From contig NZ_QHKL01000003.1 of assembly GCF_003947415.1 (NCBI RefSeq), forward strand, positions 558,001 through 622,000: a DNA stretch of 64,000 nucleotides, written 5' to 3'. Both the position numbers and the translations under genes were made by a program. A model generated the notes under the pieces. The model had not been told where the DNA came from, did no database searches, and saw only the letters and a list, made by a program, of their open reading frames with translations. Positions 28,315-36,377 of the stretch are shown here, one piece after another; within the stretch, counting starts at the first letter, position 1, and every line of letters starts with the position of its first letter. This DNA is from Amycolatopsis sp. WAC 01376. GTDB taxonomy: Bacteria; Actinomycetota; Actinomycetes; Mycobacteriales; Pseudonocardiaceae.

Positions 28315-29355
28315 ATGGCACCAGCAGCACCCGACAAGGACAAGGCGCTCGAACTGGCCCTCGCCCAGATCGACAAGCAGTACGGCAAGGGCTCGGTCAT
28401 GCGCCTCGGTGAAGAGGGCCGTGTGCCGATCGAGGTCATCCCCACCGGTGCCATCGCGCTCGACGTCGCGCTCGGGATCGGTGGCCTGCCCCGTGGCCGG
28501 GTCATCGAGATCTACGGTCCGGAGTCCTCCGGTAAGACCACCGTCGCCCTGCACGCGGTCGCCAACGCGCAGCGAAACGGCGGCATCGCCGCGTTCATCG
28601 ACGCGGAGCACGCGCTGGACCCGGACTACGCCCAGAAGCTCGGCGTCGACACCGACGCGCTGCTGGTCTCCCAGCCGGACACCGGTGAGCAGGCGCTCGA
28701 GATCGCGGACATGCTGATCCGCTCCGGCGCGCTCGACATCCTGGTCATCGACTCGGTCGCCGCGCTCGTGCCGCGCGCCGAGATCGAGGGCGAGATGGGT
28801 GACAGCCACGTCGGTCTCCAGGCCCGGCTGATGAGCCAGGCGCTGCGGAAGATGACCGGTGCGATGAGCAACTCCGGCACCACCGCGATCTTCATCAACC
28901 AGCTGCGCGAGAAGATCGGCGTCATGTTCGGCTCCCCGGAGACCACGACCGGTGGTAAGGCGCTGAAGTTCTACGCGTCGGTCCGTCTGGACGTCCGCCG
29001 GATCGAGACGCTGAAGGACGGCGGCGAGCCCGTCGGCAACCGCACCCGCGTCAAGGTCGTGAAGAACAAGGTCGCGCCGCCCTTCAAGCAGGCCGAGTTC
29101 GACATCCTGTACGGGAAGGGCATCTCCCGCGAGGGCTCGCTGATCGACATGGGTGTCGACCAGGGCATTCTGCGCAAGTCCGGCGCCTGGTACACCTACG
29201 AGGGCGACCAGCTGGGCCAGGGCAAGGAGAACGCGCGCAAGTTCCTGCTCGAGAACCCGGACATCGCCAACGAGGTCGAGAAGCGCATCAAGGAGAAGCT
29301 CGGCATCGGCGCCGTTGTCGACGCCGAAGCCGCCCCCGCGCCGGTCGACTTCTAG
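28315..29355 (+). CDS. recA: RecA recombinase
   Basis: DNA-dependent ATPase for homologous recombination and LexA co-protease. The 346-residue protein has Walker A GPESSGKT, Walker B LDILVIDSVAALVPR, the L1/L2 DNA-binding region with GLQARLMSQALRKMTG and NQLREKIGVMFGSPETTTGG, and an acidic C-terminus. It is uninterrupted: the intein found in M. tuberculosis RecA is absent. ATG 28315 follows AGGTGG; an ATG three codons upstream is rejected. An SOS box precedes it and recX follows by 104 bp. Confidence 0.98.
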   Translation: MAPAAPDKDKALELALAQIDKQYGKGSVMRLGEEGRVPIEVIPTGAIALDVALGIGGLPRGRVIEIYGPESSGKTTVALHAVANAQRNGGIAAFIDAEHALDPDYAQKLGVDTDALLVSQPDTGEQALEIADMLIRSGALDILVIDSVAALVPRAEIEGEMGDSHVGLQARLMSQALRKMTGAMSNSGTTAIFINQLREKIGVMFGSPETTTGGKALKFYASVRLDVRRIETLKDGGEPVGNRTRVKVVKNKVAPPFKQAEFDILYGKGISREGSLIDMGVDQGILRKSGAWYTYEGDQLGQGKENARKFLLENPDIANEVEKRIKEKLGIGAVVDAEAAPAPVDF

Positions 29356-29369
29356 GGAACGAGGGGATT

Positions 29370-29388
29370 GGGCGAGGTGCGCTCGCCC
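29370..29388 (+). terminator. Hairpin between recA and recX (possible attenuator)
   Basis: GGGCGAG and CTCGCCC form a perfect 7-bp stem with a GTGCG loop, starting 15 bp after the recA stop; outer bases GGGA and TCCC can extend it. No U-tract follows, so partial termination that lowers recX relative to recA is plausible but unproven. Confidence 0.45.
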
Positions 29389-29459
29389 TGGTCCCTTCTC
29401 CGTGCCTTCCGGGGCTCGGGTGCCGATTCGTTGTGGGACTTCTGAGGAGTGGTAGCTGA

Positions 29460-30002
29460 ATGCGTCCGCCCAAAGTGGATCCGGCGGAGCTGCCGCCGGA
29501 CGAGCGGAGGAAGAAGGCCAAGGAGATCTGCTTCGATCTCCTGGCCGCGCGCCCGCGCTCCGCGGAGGAACTGCGTCGGGCCCTCAAGCGCAAGGGCTTC
29601 GACGAGGAGACGACGGAGACCCTGCTCGGTAAGCTGGACCAGGCAGGGCTCATCAACGACGCCGAGTTCGCCGAGATGTGGGTTCGTTCCCGCCATGCCA
29701 ACATGGGCCTGGCACGGAATGCCCTCGTAGCCGAACTCAAACGCAAAGGAATCGATGGGGATATCGCCGTCCAGGCCGCCGACGAGGTGGACCGAGAGGC
29801 AGAGGAGCAGCGCGCCCGAGAGCTGGTACGGAAGCGCATGCGCTCCTTGGGCAACGTCGACGAGCAGGCGGCGATCCGCCGCCTGCTGGGCTTCCTCGCC
29901 CGCAAGGGCTATCCCCAGGGGCTGGCCTACACCGTGATCCGCGACGAACTCCGCGAGTTCGGCGCCGAGTCGGCGCTCCTGGACGACGCCGCCCTCGACT
30001 GA
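29460..30002 (+). CDS. recX: RecX regulatory protein
   Basis: Modulator that binds and inhibits RecA filaments. The 180-residue all-helical protein shows three RecX repeats: ICFDLLAARPRSAEELRRALKRKGF, LLGKLDQAGLINDAEFAEMWVRSRHANMGLARNALVAELKRKG, and RRLLGFLARKGYPQGLAYTVIRDEL. The ATG is preceded by GAGGAG at about 11 nt. Position after recA is the standard arrangement, and both are likely SOS-induced together. Confidence 0.95.
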   Translation: MRPPKVDPAELPPDERRKKAKEICFDLLAARPRSAEELRRALKRKGFDEETTETLLGKLDQAGLINDAEFAEMWVRSRHANMGLARNALVAELKRKGIDGDIAVQAADEVDREAEEQRARELVRKRMRSLGNVDEQAAIRRLLGFLARKGYPQGLAYTVIRDELREFGAESALLDDAALD

Positions 30003-30167
30003 GTCACCTTCACCTGAGTCACTTTCACCTGAGCCGCTCACCGGCCGTGCGGGCCCGCTTTCCCGCCGGCCGGTGTTTCGCGTTCAGGTGGTCGTGAGTG
30101 GCGATTCGGGTTAGAGCGAGCGAACCGTGTTTTAGGGGCCTACGGCGGGTGGGCCGCGGTCGCAGGT

Positions 30168-30218
30168 CCGTGAGGGCCTCCTTCCCTACCCTGAGAGTAG
30201 GGAAGGAGCCCCTCACGG
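30168..30218. repeat. Long hairpin, family B
   Basis: 22-nt arms (30168-30189 and 30197-30218) starting CCGTGAGGGCCTCCTTCCC pair with one mismatch around a 7-nt loop. Member of the GTGAAGG-type family, here with GTGAGGG. Confidence 0.8.
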
Positions 30219-30290
30219 CATGCCGGACTGAGCTCAGCCCGAGCCGAGGCCGGAACGCCGCCTGGAGTCTCAGCGCTACAGCGACAGCGC

Positions 30291-30321
30291 GTGAAGGCCC
30301 CCTTCCCAACTCGACCTTCAC
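30291..30321. repeat. Degenerate family-B hairpin
   Basis: GTGAAGG (30291-30297) and CCTTCAC (30315-30321) pair, but the inner arm GCCCCCTTCCC has lost its partner. Looks like a decayed family-B copy. Confidence 0.5.
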
Positions 30322-30329
30322 ACCAGCCC

Positions 30330-30388
30330 AAGTACATGAAGGACCCCATCCTTGCGCCTAGGTACAGGAAGGGGTCCTTCATGTACTT
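30330..30388. repeat. Long hairpin with arms AAGTACATGAAGGACCCC
   Basis: Perfect 18-nt arms (30330-30347 and 30371-30388) with a 23-nt loop that can pair further (TCCT with AGGA). Related to family B through ATGAAGG. Sits alone in the gap, not next to a stop codon. Confidence 0.82.
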
Positions 30389-30678
30389 CGGAACCTGGCA
30401 TCACGCAAGGAGCACCGCAGGCCACGCAGTAGGTACCTAAGAGGAGGCTCGCCAGAACCCGAATCGCCACTCACGACCACTACGCCACCGTCCCACTCCT
30501 CTCTGGAGTGCATGAAGCCCCCTGCACGGACTGGCACCCCTCGACCCGGGCTTCCCGGTGTCTCGAAGCGGACACCGGAGACCGGTAAACGCCTCCGAGC
30601 AAGGCTCTGACCAGCGCCGTCGCGACCGATCAGGAATCGAGAAGCGCCGGACGCCTGCTCGGAAATAGCGTTACCGGC

Positions 30679-31302
30679 ATGAACTTCATCGACGCCATCA
30701 CCCTCGAAGTGGCCGACACCGAGGCCGCCGAACGCTTCTACGCCACCGCCTTCGGGCTCGGCTCCGAGCTGCGCCTGCGGGCTTCGGAGGAGCCGTCCAC
30801 CGGCTTCCGCGGCTACACCCTTTCCCTCACGGTGTCCCAGCCCGCCAACGCCGACGCGCTCATCACCGCCGCCGTCGCCAGCGGGGCGACCGTGCTCAAG
30901 CCCGCTGTGAAATCGATGTGGGGTTACGGCGGTGTCGTCCAGGCCCCGGACGGCGCGATCTGGAAGATCGCCACCTCGGCTAAGAAGAACACCGGGCCTG
31001 CCGCCCGCGAGTTCGACGACATCGTGCTGCTGCTGGGTGTCGCCGACGTGGCCGCGAGCAAGAAGTTCTACGTCGAGCACGGCCTCACCGTGGGGAAGAG
31101 CTTCGGCCGCGTGTACGTCGAGTTCGAGGCCGGTTCGAGCCCCGTGAAGCTGGCCCTGTACCGGCACAAGGCGCTGGCCAAGGACGCGGGCGTGTCGCCC
31201 GAAGGCACCGGCTCACACCGCATCGCGATCTGCGGTGCCGCCCCGTTCACCGATCCGGACGGGTTCACCTGGGAGACCTCCGCGCTCGCCAGCCAGTCCT
31301 GA
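30679..31302 (+). CDS. VOC family protein, two glyoxalase-like domains
   Basis: A 207-residue protein with two VOC modules, residues 1-95 and 112-207. The first starts MNFIDAITLEVADTEAAERFYATAFGLG and ends VVQAPDGAIWKIATS; the second starts DIVLLLGVADVAASKKFYVEHGL and ends FTDPDGFTWETSA. Function is unknown; relatives are lyases, dioxygenases or drug-binding proteins. ATG 30679 is 7 nt after TAGCGT, so probably leaderless. A DUF1801 gene follows by 50 bp and is likely cotranscribed. Confidence 0.83.
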   Translation: MNFIDAITLEVADTEAAERFYATAFGLGSELRLRASEEPSTGFRGYTLSLTVSQPANADALITAAVASGATVLKPAVKSMWGYGGVVQAPDGAIWKIATSAKKNTGPAAREFDDIVLLLGVADVAASKKFYVEHGLTVGKSFGRVYVEFEAGSSPVKLALYRHKALAKDAGVSPEGTGSHRIAICGAAPFTDPDGFTWETSALASQS

Positions 31303-31352
31303 TGTGCCACTACCGGATGCCCCCGCTCGCCGCCTACCAAGGAGAAACCACC

Positions 31353-31793
31353 ATGACCACCGCGTACGAAGGATTCACGGCCGAAGAGAAGGCCGCGATG
31401 AAGGAACACGCCCAGGACATGAAGAAGGCCGCGCGCCGCGGTTCGGCCGCGGACAAAGCGGCTGCGGCGGAGCAGGACGTGCTGGCGAAGATCGCCGAGA
31501 TGCCCGATGAGGACCGGGTGCTCGCCGAACTGGTCCACACCGTCGTGAAGGCGAACGCCCCGACGCTCGCGCCGAGGCTCTGGTACGGCCAGCCCGCCTA
31601 CGCACTGGACGGCAAGATCGTCTGCTTCTTCCAGGCAGCGGCCAAGTTCAAGACGCGCTACGCGACGCTCGGCTTCAACGAGGCCGCGCAACTGGACGAC
31701 GGCGAGATGTGGGCGACGGCCTTCGCGCTGACCGGCGCCACCCCCGCGGTGAAGAAGCGCATCGCGGCCCTGGTGAAGCAAGCCGTCGGCTGA
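31353..31793 (+). CDS. DUF1801 family protein
   Basis: A 146-residue protein of the DUF1801 (YdhG-like) fold. The N-terminus is charged and helical (FTAEEKAAMKEHAQDMKKAARR), then VVKANAPTLAPRLWYGQPAYALDGKIVCFFQAAAKFKTRYATLGFN, the family core in which W-Y-G-x-P and the F-x-x-x-K-F segment are conserved. Some relatives are called iron chaperones, without firm proof. ATG 31353 follows AAGGAGAAACC; the longer frame back to 31302 is not needed. Confidence 0.82.
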   Translation: MTTAYEGFTAEEKAAMKEHAQDMKKAARRGSAADKAAAAEQDVLAKIAEMPDEDRVLAELVHTVVKANAPTLAPRLWYGQPAYALDGKIVCFFQAAAKFKTRYATLGFNEAAQLDDGEMWATAFALTGATPAVKKRIAALVKQAVG

Positions 31794-31833
31794 GCCACCG
31801 CATGCGATACCCGATAGGTAGCCCGCAGGAGGT

Positions 31834-31856
31834 GTTGCGAAAGCCACTTTCGCAAC
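31834..31856. repeat. Compact hairpin GTTGCGAAAG-CCA-CTTTCGCAAC
   Basis: Perfect 10-bp stem with a 3-nt loop, 41 bp after the DUF1801 stop. Probable terminator for the VOC-DUF1801 unit. Confidence 0.65.
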
Positions 31857-31870
31857 GTCCTTCCGGCCAC

Positions 31871-31912
31871 CGCGAGTGGCAACTCGTTTTACCGCGTGAT
31901 TGGCCACTCGCG
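31871..31912. repeat. Hairpin, family C (GAGTGGC type)
   Basis: CGCGAGTGGC (31871-31880) pairs with GCCACTCGCG (31903-31912) across a 22-nt loop. Shares GAGTGGC with the repeats at 30088, 39258 and 14361. Confidence 0.65.
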
Positions 31913-31958
31913 AGACGGCGGCGGACACCTACGCTCGGGTGATCACTGGGAGGACCAC

Positions 31959-32396
31959 ATGATCACCATCGCTCCACTGAAGCCTGAAGACCGCGAAGCC
32001 TGGGAAAGCCTGTTCCGCGCGTACATCGCCTTCTACGAACGTGTTGCGCCCCAAGAGGTCTACGACCGCGCCTGGCGTGAATTCCGATCGGGGGAGCGGA
32101 TGCACGCATTCGGTGCCCGCGTGGGCGGCGAGCTCGTCGGGATCACGCACTTCCTGGTGCATCCCAGCACTTCCGCGCTCACCGACGTCTGTTACCTGCA
32201 AGACCTGTTCACCGCGCCGGAAGCCCGGGGCAAGGGTGTCGCGCGGGCGCTGATCGATGCCGTCGCGGACTGGGCTCGCGACCGCGATTGTGACAGGGTT
32301 TACTGGCACACCAAGGAATCCAACGTCACCGCGCGTCGCCTGTACGACCAGGTGGCGGTCAACCGCGGGTTCATCCAGTACCAGCTCCCGCTCTGA
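31959..32396 (+). CDS. GNAT family N-acetyltransferase
   Basis: A 145-residue single-domain GNAT. Acetyl-CoA site: CYLQDLFTAPEARGKGVARALIDAVADWARDR, with the RGKGVA pyrophosphate loop. The downstream half VYWHTKESNVTARRLYDQVAVNRGFIQYQL matches a common actinobacterial group. ATG 31959 follows GGGAGGACCAC, a strong RBS, so upstream extensions are dropped. The substrate is unknown. A perfect palindrome 6 bp after the stop separates it from the convergent eda gene. Confidence 0.87.
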   Translation: MITIAPLKPEDREAWESLFRAYIAFYERVAPQEVYDRAWREFRSGERMHAFGARVGGELVGITHFLVHPSTSALTDVCYLQDLFTAPEARGKGVARALIDAVADWARDRDCDRVYWHTKESNVTARRLYDQVAVNRGFIQYQLPL

Positions 32397-32401
32397 AAGC
32401 A

Positions 32402-32433
32402 GTGAAGGCCACCTTCGCGAAGGTGGCCTTCAC
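32402..32433. terminator. Perfect 32-bp palindrome, family B (bidirectional terminator)
   Basis: GTGAAGGCCACCTTCG is followed directly by its reverse complement. It fills the 45-bp gap between convergent GNAT and eda genes. The inner CCACC/GGTGG differs from other family-B copies but both arms match. Confidence 0.88.
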
Positions 32434-32441
32434 GACACGGA

Positions 32442-33062
32442 TCAGAGCTTCGACGCCTCCGCCGCGAAAGCCTCGATCTTCCCGAAGTCCTTGGCCGCCA
32501 AGGCGTCCTTCGGGGTCAGCCACGAACCGCCGATGCAGCCCACATTGGACAGTGCGAGGTAGTCCGGCGCGGTCTTCACGGTGATCCCGCCGGTGGGGCA
32601 GAACCGCAGCCCTGGCAGCGGCCCGCCGATCGACTTCAGGTACGCCACGCCGCCGCTGGCCTCGGCGGGGAAGAACTTCAGCGCGGTCAGCCCGCGTTCG
32701 GCCAGCCGCATCGCCTCCGAAACCGTGCTCGCGCCCGGCAGGAACGGGAGCCCGGTGTCGAACGCCGCGTCGAGGACCGAGTCGGTGCAGCCCGGGGTCA
32801 CCAGGAACTTCGCACCGGCGGCGGCCGCCTGCTTGGCGTGTTCGGGGGCGGTGACCGTCCCGGCGCCGATGACGATCTCCGGGACCTCCGCGGCGATCCG
32901 CTCGATGGAGGCGAGCGCCGCCGGGGTGCGCAGGGTCAGCTCGATCACGCCGATCCCGCCCGCGAGGAGGGCCCGCGCGGTGGGCACGGCGTCGGCGGCG
33001 TCGTCGAGCACGACGACGGGCATCACGGGGGACAGGCCGAGCAGGTCGGCGCCGGTGGTCAC
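32442..33062 (-). CDS. eda: KDPG aldolase (Entner-Doudoroff)
   Basis: Cleaves 2-keto-3-deoxy-6-phosphogluconate into pyruvate and glyceraldehyde 3-phosphate. The 206-residue TIM barrel has the catalytic Glu in IGVIELTLRT (E41), the Schiff-base Lys in LTALKFFPAE (K129) and the phosphate loop FCPTGGI. GTG/ATG at 33062 overlaps the edd stop by 4 nt, so the two pathway enzymes are translationally coupled. It ends at palindrome 32402-32433. Confidence 0.95.
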   Translation of the reverse strand: MTTGADLLGLSPVMPVVVLDDAADAVPTARALLAGGIGVIELTLRTPAALASIERIAAEVPEIVIGAGTVTAPEHAKQAAAAGAKFLVTPGCTDSVLDAAFDTGLPFLPGASTVSEAMRLAERGLTALKFFPAEASGGVAYLKSIGGPLPGLRFCPTGGITVKTAPDYLALSNVGCIGGSWLTPKDALAAKDFGKIEAFAAEASKL

Positions 33063-34948
33063 TGGGTTACCTCCACAGGGGTCAACGTGTGCGCCGGAGC
33101 GCCGAAGTGTTCCGGCGTGAGCGGTCCGAACACGCTCGCGCCTTGATCGGCGGGGCCGACCGCGCGGCGCAGCGCCGCGAACAGCTCCCGGCCGGTGCCG
33201 GTCCAGGATGCCTCCGAAGGCGGGGAGTCCACCAGTTCACGGCGGGCGAGTTCTTCGTCACCCACGAAGACGTCGAGCGTCCCGGCCTTGGCGTCGAGAC
33301 GGATGACGTCGCCGTCGGCGATCCGCGCGATCGGGCCGCCCGCGGCGGCTTCCGGGGTCACCTGGATCGCCGCCGGGATCTTCCCGGACGCGCCCGACAT
33401 CCGGCCGTCGGTGAGCAACGCCACCTGGTGCCCGCGGTCCATCAGCACCCCCAGCGCCGGGGTGAGGCCGTGCAGTTCCGGCATCCCGTTGGCCTGCGGG
33501 CCCTGCTGCCGGATGACCACGACGACGTCGCGGTTCAGCTCGCCGGCCTCGAAAGCGTCCTTGAAGGACTTCTGGTCGGTGAACACCCGCGCCGGGGCCT
33601 GGACGATCCGGTGCTCCGGCGCCACCGCCGACACTTTGATCACCGCGCGGCCGAGGTTGCCCGCGACCATGCGAAGCCCGCCGTCGGAAGCGAACGGCCG
33701 CCATACGGGACGCAGGACGTCCTCGTCGAGGCTGCGCGCCGGGACGTCGCGCCAGACCAGTTCGCCCTCGGAGAGGATCGGCTCCTGCCGGTACCGGTGC
33801 AGACCCGGTCCGGCGACGGTCCGGACGTCCTCGTGCAGCAGGCCGGCGTCGAGCAGCGTGCCGACCAGGAACTGGATGCCCCCGGCGGCGTGGAAGTGGT
33901 TGATGTCGGCGCTGCCGTTCGGGTACACGCGCGCCAGGAGCGGGATCACCGCCGACAGGTCGGAGAAGTCGTCCCAGGTCAGCTGGATACCCGCGGCCGC
34001 GGCGATCGCGACGAGGTGCATCGTGTGGTTGGTCGAACCGCCCGTGGCGAGCAGCGCGATGACGCCGTTGACGACGGCCTTCTCGTCGATCACGCCGGAG
34101 ATCGGCGTGTACTCCTCGCCCCGCGAAAGCTTCACCACGCGGCGTCCGGCCTCTTCGGTGAGTGCCTTCCGCAGCGGCGAGTTCGGCTGCACGAAGCTGG
34201 CGCCCGGCAGGTGCAGGCCCATCACCTCGACGACCATCTGGTTCGAGTTGGCCGTGCCGTAGAAGGTGCACGTTCCCGCCGAGTGGTACGAAGCCGCTTC
34301 GGCGTCCAGGAGGTCTTCGCGAGTGGCCTTGCCCTCGGCGTAGAGCTGGCGCACGCGCGCCTTCTCCTTGTTCGGCAGGCCGGAGTTCATCGGCCCGGCG
34401 GGCACCAGGATCGCCGGGAGGTGTCCGAAGGACAGCGCACCGATCAGCAGGCCCGGCACGATCTTGTCGCAGACGCCGAGCAGCAGCGCCGCGTCGAACA
34501 TGTCGTGGGAGAGCGCGATCGCGGTCGACATCGCGATCACCTCGCGGCTGAACAGCGACAGCTCCATCCCGGGACGGCCCTGGGTGACGCCGTCGCACAT
34601 CGCGGGCACGCCACCGGCGAACTGCGCCACCCCGCCCGCCTGACGCACCGAGCCCTTCACCATCGCCGGGTACTCCTGCATCGGCTGGTGCGCCGAAAGC
34701 ATGTCGTTGTAGGAGGAGACGATCGCGACGCCCGGCGCCCGCACGGCGCGCAGTGCCGCTTTGTCGACACCCTCCATCGCGGCGAAGCCGTGGGCGAGGT
34801 TGCTGCAGTCGAGGCCGCGCCGCATCGGCCCTTCTTCGTGGGACGCGGCGACACGCTCGAGGTACGCGGCGCGGGTTTCGGCGCTGCGGGCGGCGATGCG
34901 TCCGGTGACTTCGGCGATGATGGGGTGGACGTTCGGGGCGGTGCTCAT
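33059..34948 (-). CDS. edd: Phosphogluconate dehydratase
   Basis: Fe-S dehydratase converting 6-phosphogluconate to KDPG, the signature step of the Entner-Doudoroff pathway. The 629-residue protein has the IlvD/Edd marks: GVPAMCDGVTQGRPGMELSL, the cluster cysteines in CDG, LLGVCDKIVPG and SAGTCTFYGTANSN, and the C-terminal LLTDGRMSGASGKIPAA. ATG 34948 is preceded by CCGGAG; the longer frame upstream is rejected. With eda it forms a complete pathway unit. The divergent region shared with the sdh operon carries a Crp-like palindrome. Confidence 0.95.
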   Translation of the reverse strand: MSTAPNVHPIIAEVTGRIAARSAETRAAYLERVAASHEEGPMRRGLDCSNLAHGFAAMEGVDKAALRAVRAPGVAIVSSYNDMLSAHQPMQEYPAMVKGSVRQAGGVAQFAGGVPAMCDGVTQGRPGMELSLFSREVIAMSTAIALSHDMFDAALLLGVCDKIVPGLLIGALSFGHLPAILVPAGPMNSGLPNKEKARVRQLYAEGKATREDLLDAEAASYHSAGTCTFYGTANSNQMVVEVMGLHLPGASFVQPNSPLRKALTEEAGRRVVKLSRGEEYTPISGVIDEKAVVNGVIALLATGGSTNHTMHLVAIAAAAGIQLTWDDFSDLSAVIPLLARVYPNGSADINHFHAAGGIQFLVGTLLDAGLLHEDVRTVAGPGLHRYRQEPILSEGELVWRDVPARSLDEDVLRPVWRPFASDGGLRMVAGNLGRAVIKVSAVAPEHRIVQAPARVFTDQKSFKDAFEAGELNRDVVVVIRQQGPQANGMPELHGLTPALGVLMDRGHQVALLTDGRMSGASGKIPAAIQVTPEAAAGGPIARIADGDVIRLDAKAGTLDVFVGDEELARRELVDSPPSEASWTGTGRELFAALRRAVGPADQGASVFGPLTPEHFGAPAHTLTPVEVTQ

Positions 34949-35075
34949 TGTCCGGCTCCGGATCACTGGTCGTGGTGGTCCGCGGGACGGCAACGCTGAC
35001 GCCGCTGGGTCGTGACAGTGGCCACAGTACCTCGGGGGAAAGCGCGAATCAAAATCGATACAGAAGATCGACTCG

Positions 35076-35091
35076 CGTGACCTCCATCACG
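35076..35091. promoter_or_regulatory. Crp-like palindrome between edd and the sdh operon
   Basis: CGTGA and TCACG flank 6 nt (CCTCCA). On the minus strand it reads GTG-N6-GTCAC, matching the GTG-N6-GNCAC form described for actinobacterial Crp sites. It is 128 bp before the edd start and 121 bp before the first sdh-operon gene. A regulator of carbon use or respiration is plausible. Confidence 0.45.
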
Positions 35092-35211
35092 TCACTAGGT
35101 TCCACTGTGCTACTTGTCACATTGCACAACGCGCGGCAGAGTCGAGACGGCGAGGATCGCTTGCCTTCGAAGGCTCAAGCGGCCAACCGAACCGACCATC
35201 GGGAGGTACCG

Positions 35212-35499
35212 ATGTCCACCACAGAGATCGCCGAGCTTCGGCGAGCCATCGGTCAGTTGAGGCAGTGCGTCGGCGCGCTGCGATCCCGATACGGCGACGC
35301 CTCGGCGGTACGACGCCTGGCGAACGACGTCGAGCGGCTCGACATCGACGCGACCGATCTCGACACGACCCCGAACGCGGTGCCCGCGCAGGCGAAGGCC
35401 GCCGATCGTGTCCAGGTTCCCGACACGCCTTACGACCCGGCGCTGTGGCAAGGCGCCGATGACGAAGGCGTCGGCGGCTACAAGCGCGACCAGCGGTGA
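35212..35499 (+). CDS. Rv0250c-like small protein of the sdh1 operon
   Basis: A 95-residue acidic, helical protein: TEIAELRRAIGQLRQCVGALRSRYGDASAVRRLANDVERLDID, then a Pro-rich tail ending KRDQR. It has no membrane segment. A protein of about this size (Rv0250c) precedes the Sdh1 genes in mycobacteria, and the same order here supports a conserved accessory role. The ATG follows GGGAGGTACCG. Its stop overlaps the membrane-subunit start by 4 nt. The molecular function is unknown. Confidence 0.82.
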   Translation: MSTTEIAELRRAIGQLRQCVGALRSRYGDASAVRRLANDVERLDIDATDLDTTPNAVPAQAKAADRVQVPDTPYDPALWQGADDEGVGGYKRDQR

Positions 35500-36326
35500 G
35501 CGCCCCCGCCGGCAACGAGGCCGGACGGGGTACGGGGGTCCGCGCACCGTCGCGGGCCCGGATCACCGAGAAAACGCTGCGCACCGACCGGTGGTGGCTT
35601 TCCCCGCTGCTGACCGTCCTCGGCCTCTCCGCCTTCATCATCTACGCGACGATCAGGTCGTTCGTGCGCACCGCGTACTGGGTGCCCGAGTACCACTACC
35701 TGACGCCGTTCTACTCGCCCTGTGTCTCGGAATCCTGCGTCGAAGGCTCCCGGCATTTCGGGGCCTGGTTCGGTGAACTGCCGGGCTTCATCCCGCTCGG
35801 CTTCCTCGTCCTGCCATTCCTGCTCGGCTTCCGGCTGACCTGCTACTACTACCGCAAGGCGTACTACCGCGCGGTCTGGTTCTCGCCGCCCGCGTGCGCG
35901 GTCGCCGAACCGCACGCGAAGTACACCGGTGAGACCCGCTTGCCGTTGATCCTGCAGAACGTCCACCGCTACTTCTTCTACGTGGCCGTGGTCGTCTCGC
36001 TGGTCAACACCTACGACGCGATCACCGCGTTCCACGGCAAGACCGGCGGGTTCGGTTTCGGGCTCGGCAACATCGTGCTGCTCGGCAACGTGATCCTGTT
36101 GTGGGCCTACACGTTGTCCTGCCACTCGTGCCGTCACGTGACCGGCGGCAGGCTCAAGCACTTCTCGAAACATCCGGTCCGCTACTGGATCTGGACGCAG
36201 ATCACGAAGCTCAACACCCGGCACATGGCGCTGGCGTGGACGACGCTCGGCACGCTCGTGCTGACCGATCTCTACGTGATGCTCGTGGCCAGCGGGGCGA
36301 TTTCGGATCTGCGGTTCATCAACTAG
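35496..36326 (+). CDS. Succinate dehydrogenase membrane subunit (Sdh1 type)
   Basis: A 276-residue integral membrane subunit with five helices (about 34-58, 97-118, 156-175, 187-208, 243-264) that anchors SdhAB and passes electrons to menaquinone, like Rv0249c. Conserved Cys/His sites are CVSESC (76-81), CHSCRH (209-214) and H157. The mycobacterial Sdh1 structure was reported to hold a membrane-embedded Rieske-type cluster; CHSCRH is a plausible ligand site here, which is my inference. The GTG start overlaps the preceding stop. A 51-bp gap leads to sdhA. Confidence 0.85.
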   Translation: MSAPAGNEAGRGTGVRAPSRARITEKTLRTDRWWLSPLLTVLGLSAFIIYATIRSFVRTAYWVPEYHYLTPFYSPCVSESCVEGSRHFGAWFGELPGFIPLGFLVLPFLLGFRLTCYYYRKAYYRAVWFSPPACAVAEPHAKYTGETRLPLILQNVHRYFFYVAVVVSLVNTYDAITAFHGKTGGFGFGLGNIVLLGNVILLWAYTLSCHSCRHVTGGRLKHFSKHPVRYWIWTQITKLNTRHMALAWTTLGTLVLTDLYVMLVASGAISDLRFIN

Positions 36327-36377
36327 CGGCGCGGGAATCTCCCGTCCCCGGCGACAAGCTTTGAGGTGGCTCTTTCT

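Larger units (their letters stand above)
30088..30480. repeat. Wide inverted repeat GTGGTCGTGAGTGGCGATTC bounding a hairpin-rich gap
   Basis: A 25-nt arm at 30088-30112 is repeated inverted at 30456-30480, so the two face each other across 343 bp that hold three more hairpins. The same 20-mer occurs inverted at 14361-14380. The whole recX-VOC gap (30003-30678, 676 bp) has no convincing gene. It may have been assembled by insertion of small repeats. Confidence 0.75.

Noticed and set aside
28315..29355. Possible intein in RecA
   Set aside because: The protein is continuous at 346 residues with all motifs at normal spacing.
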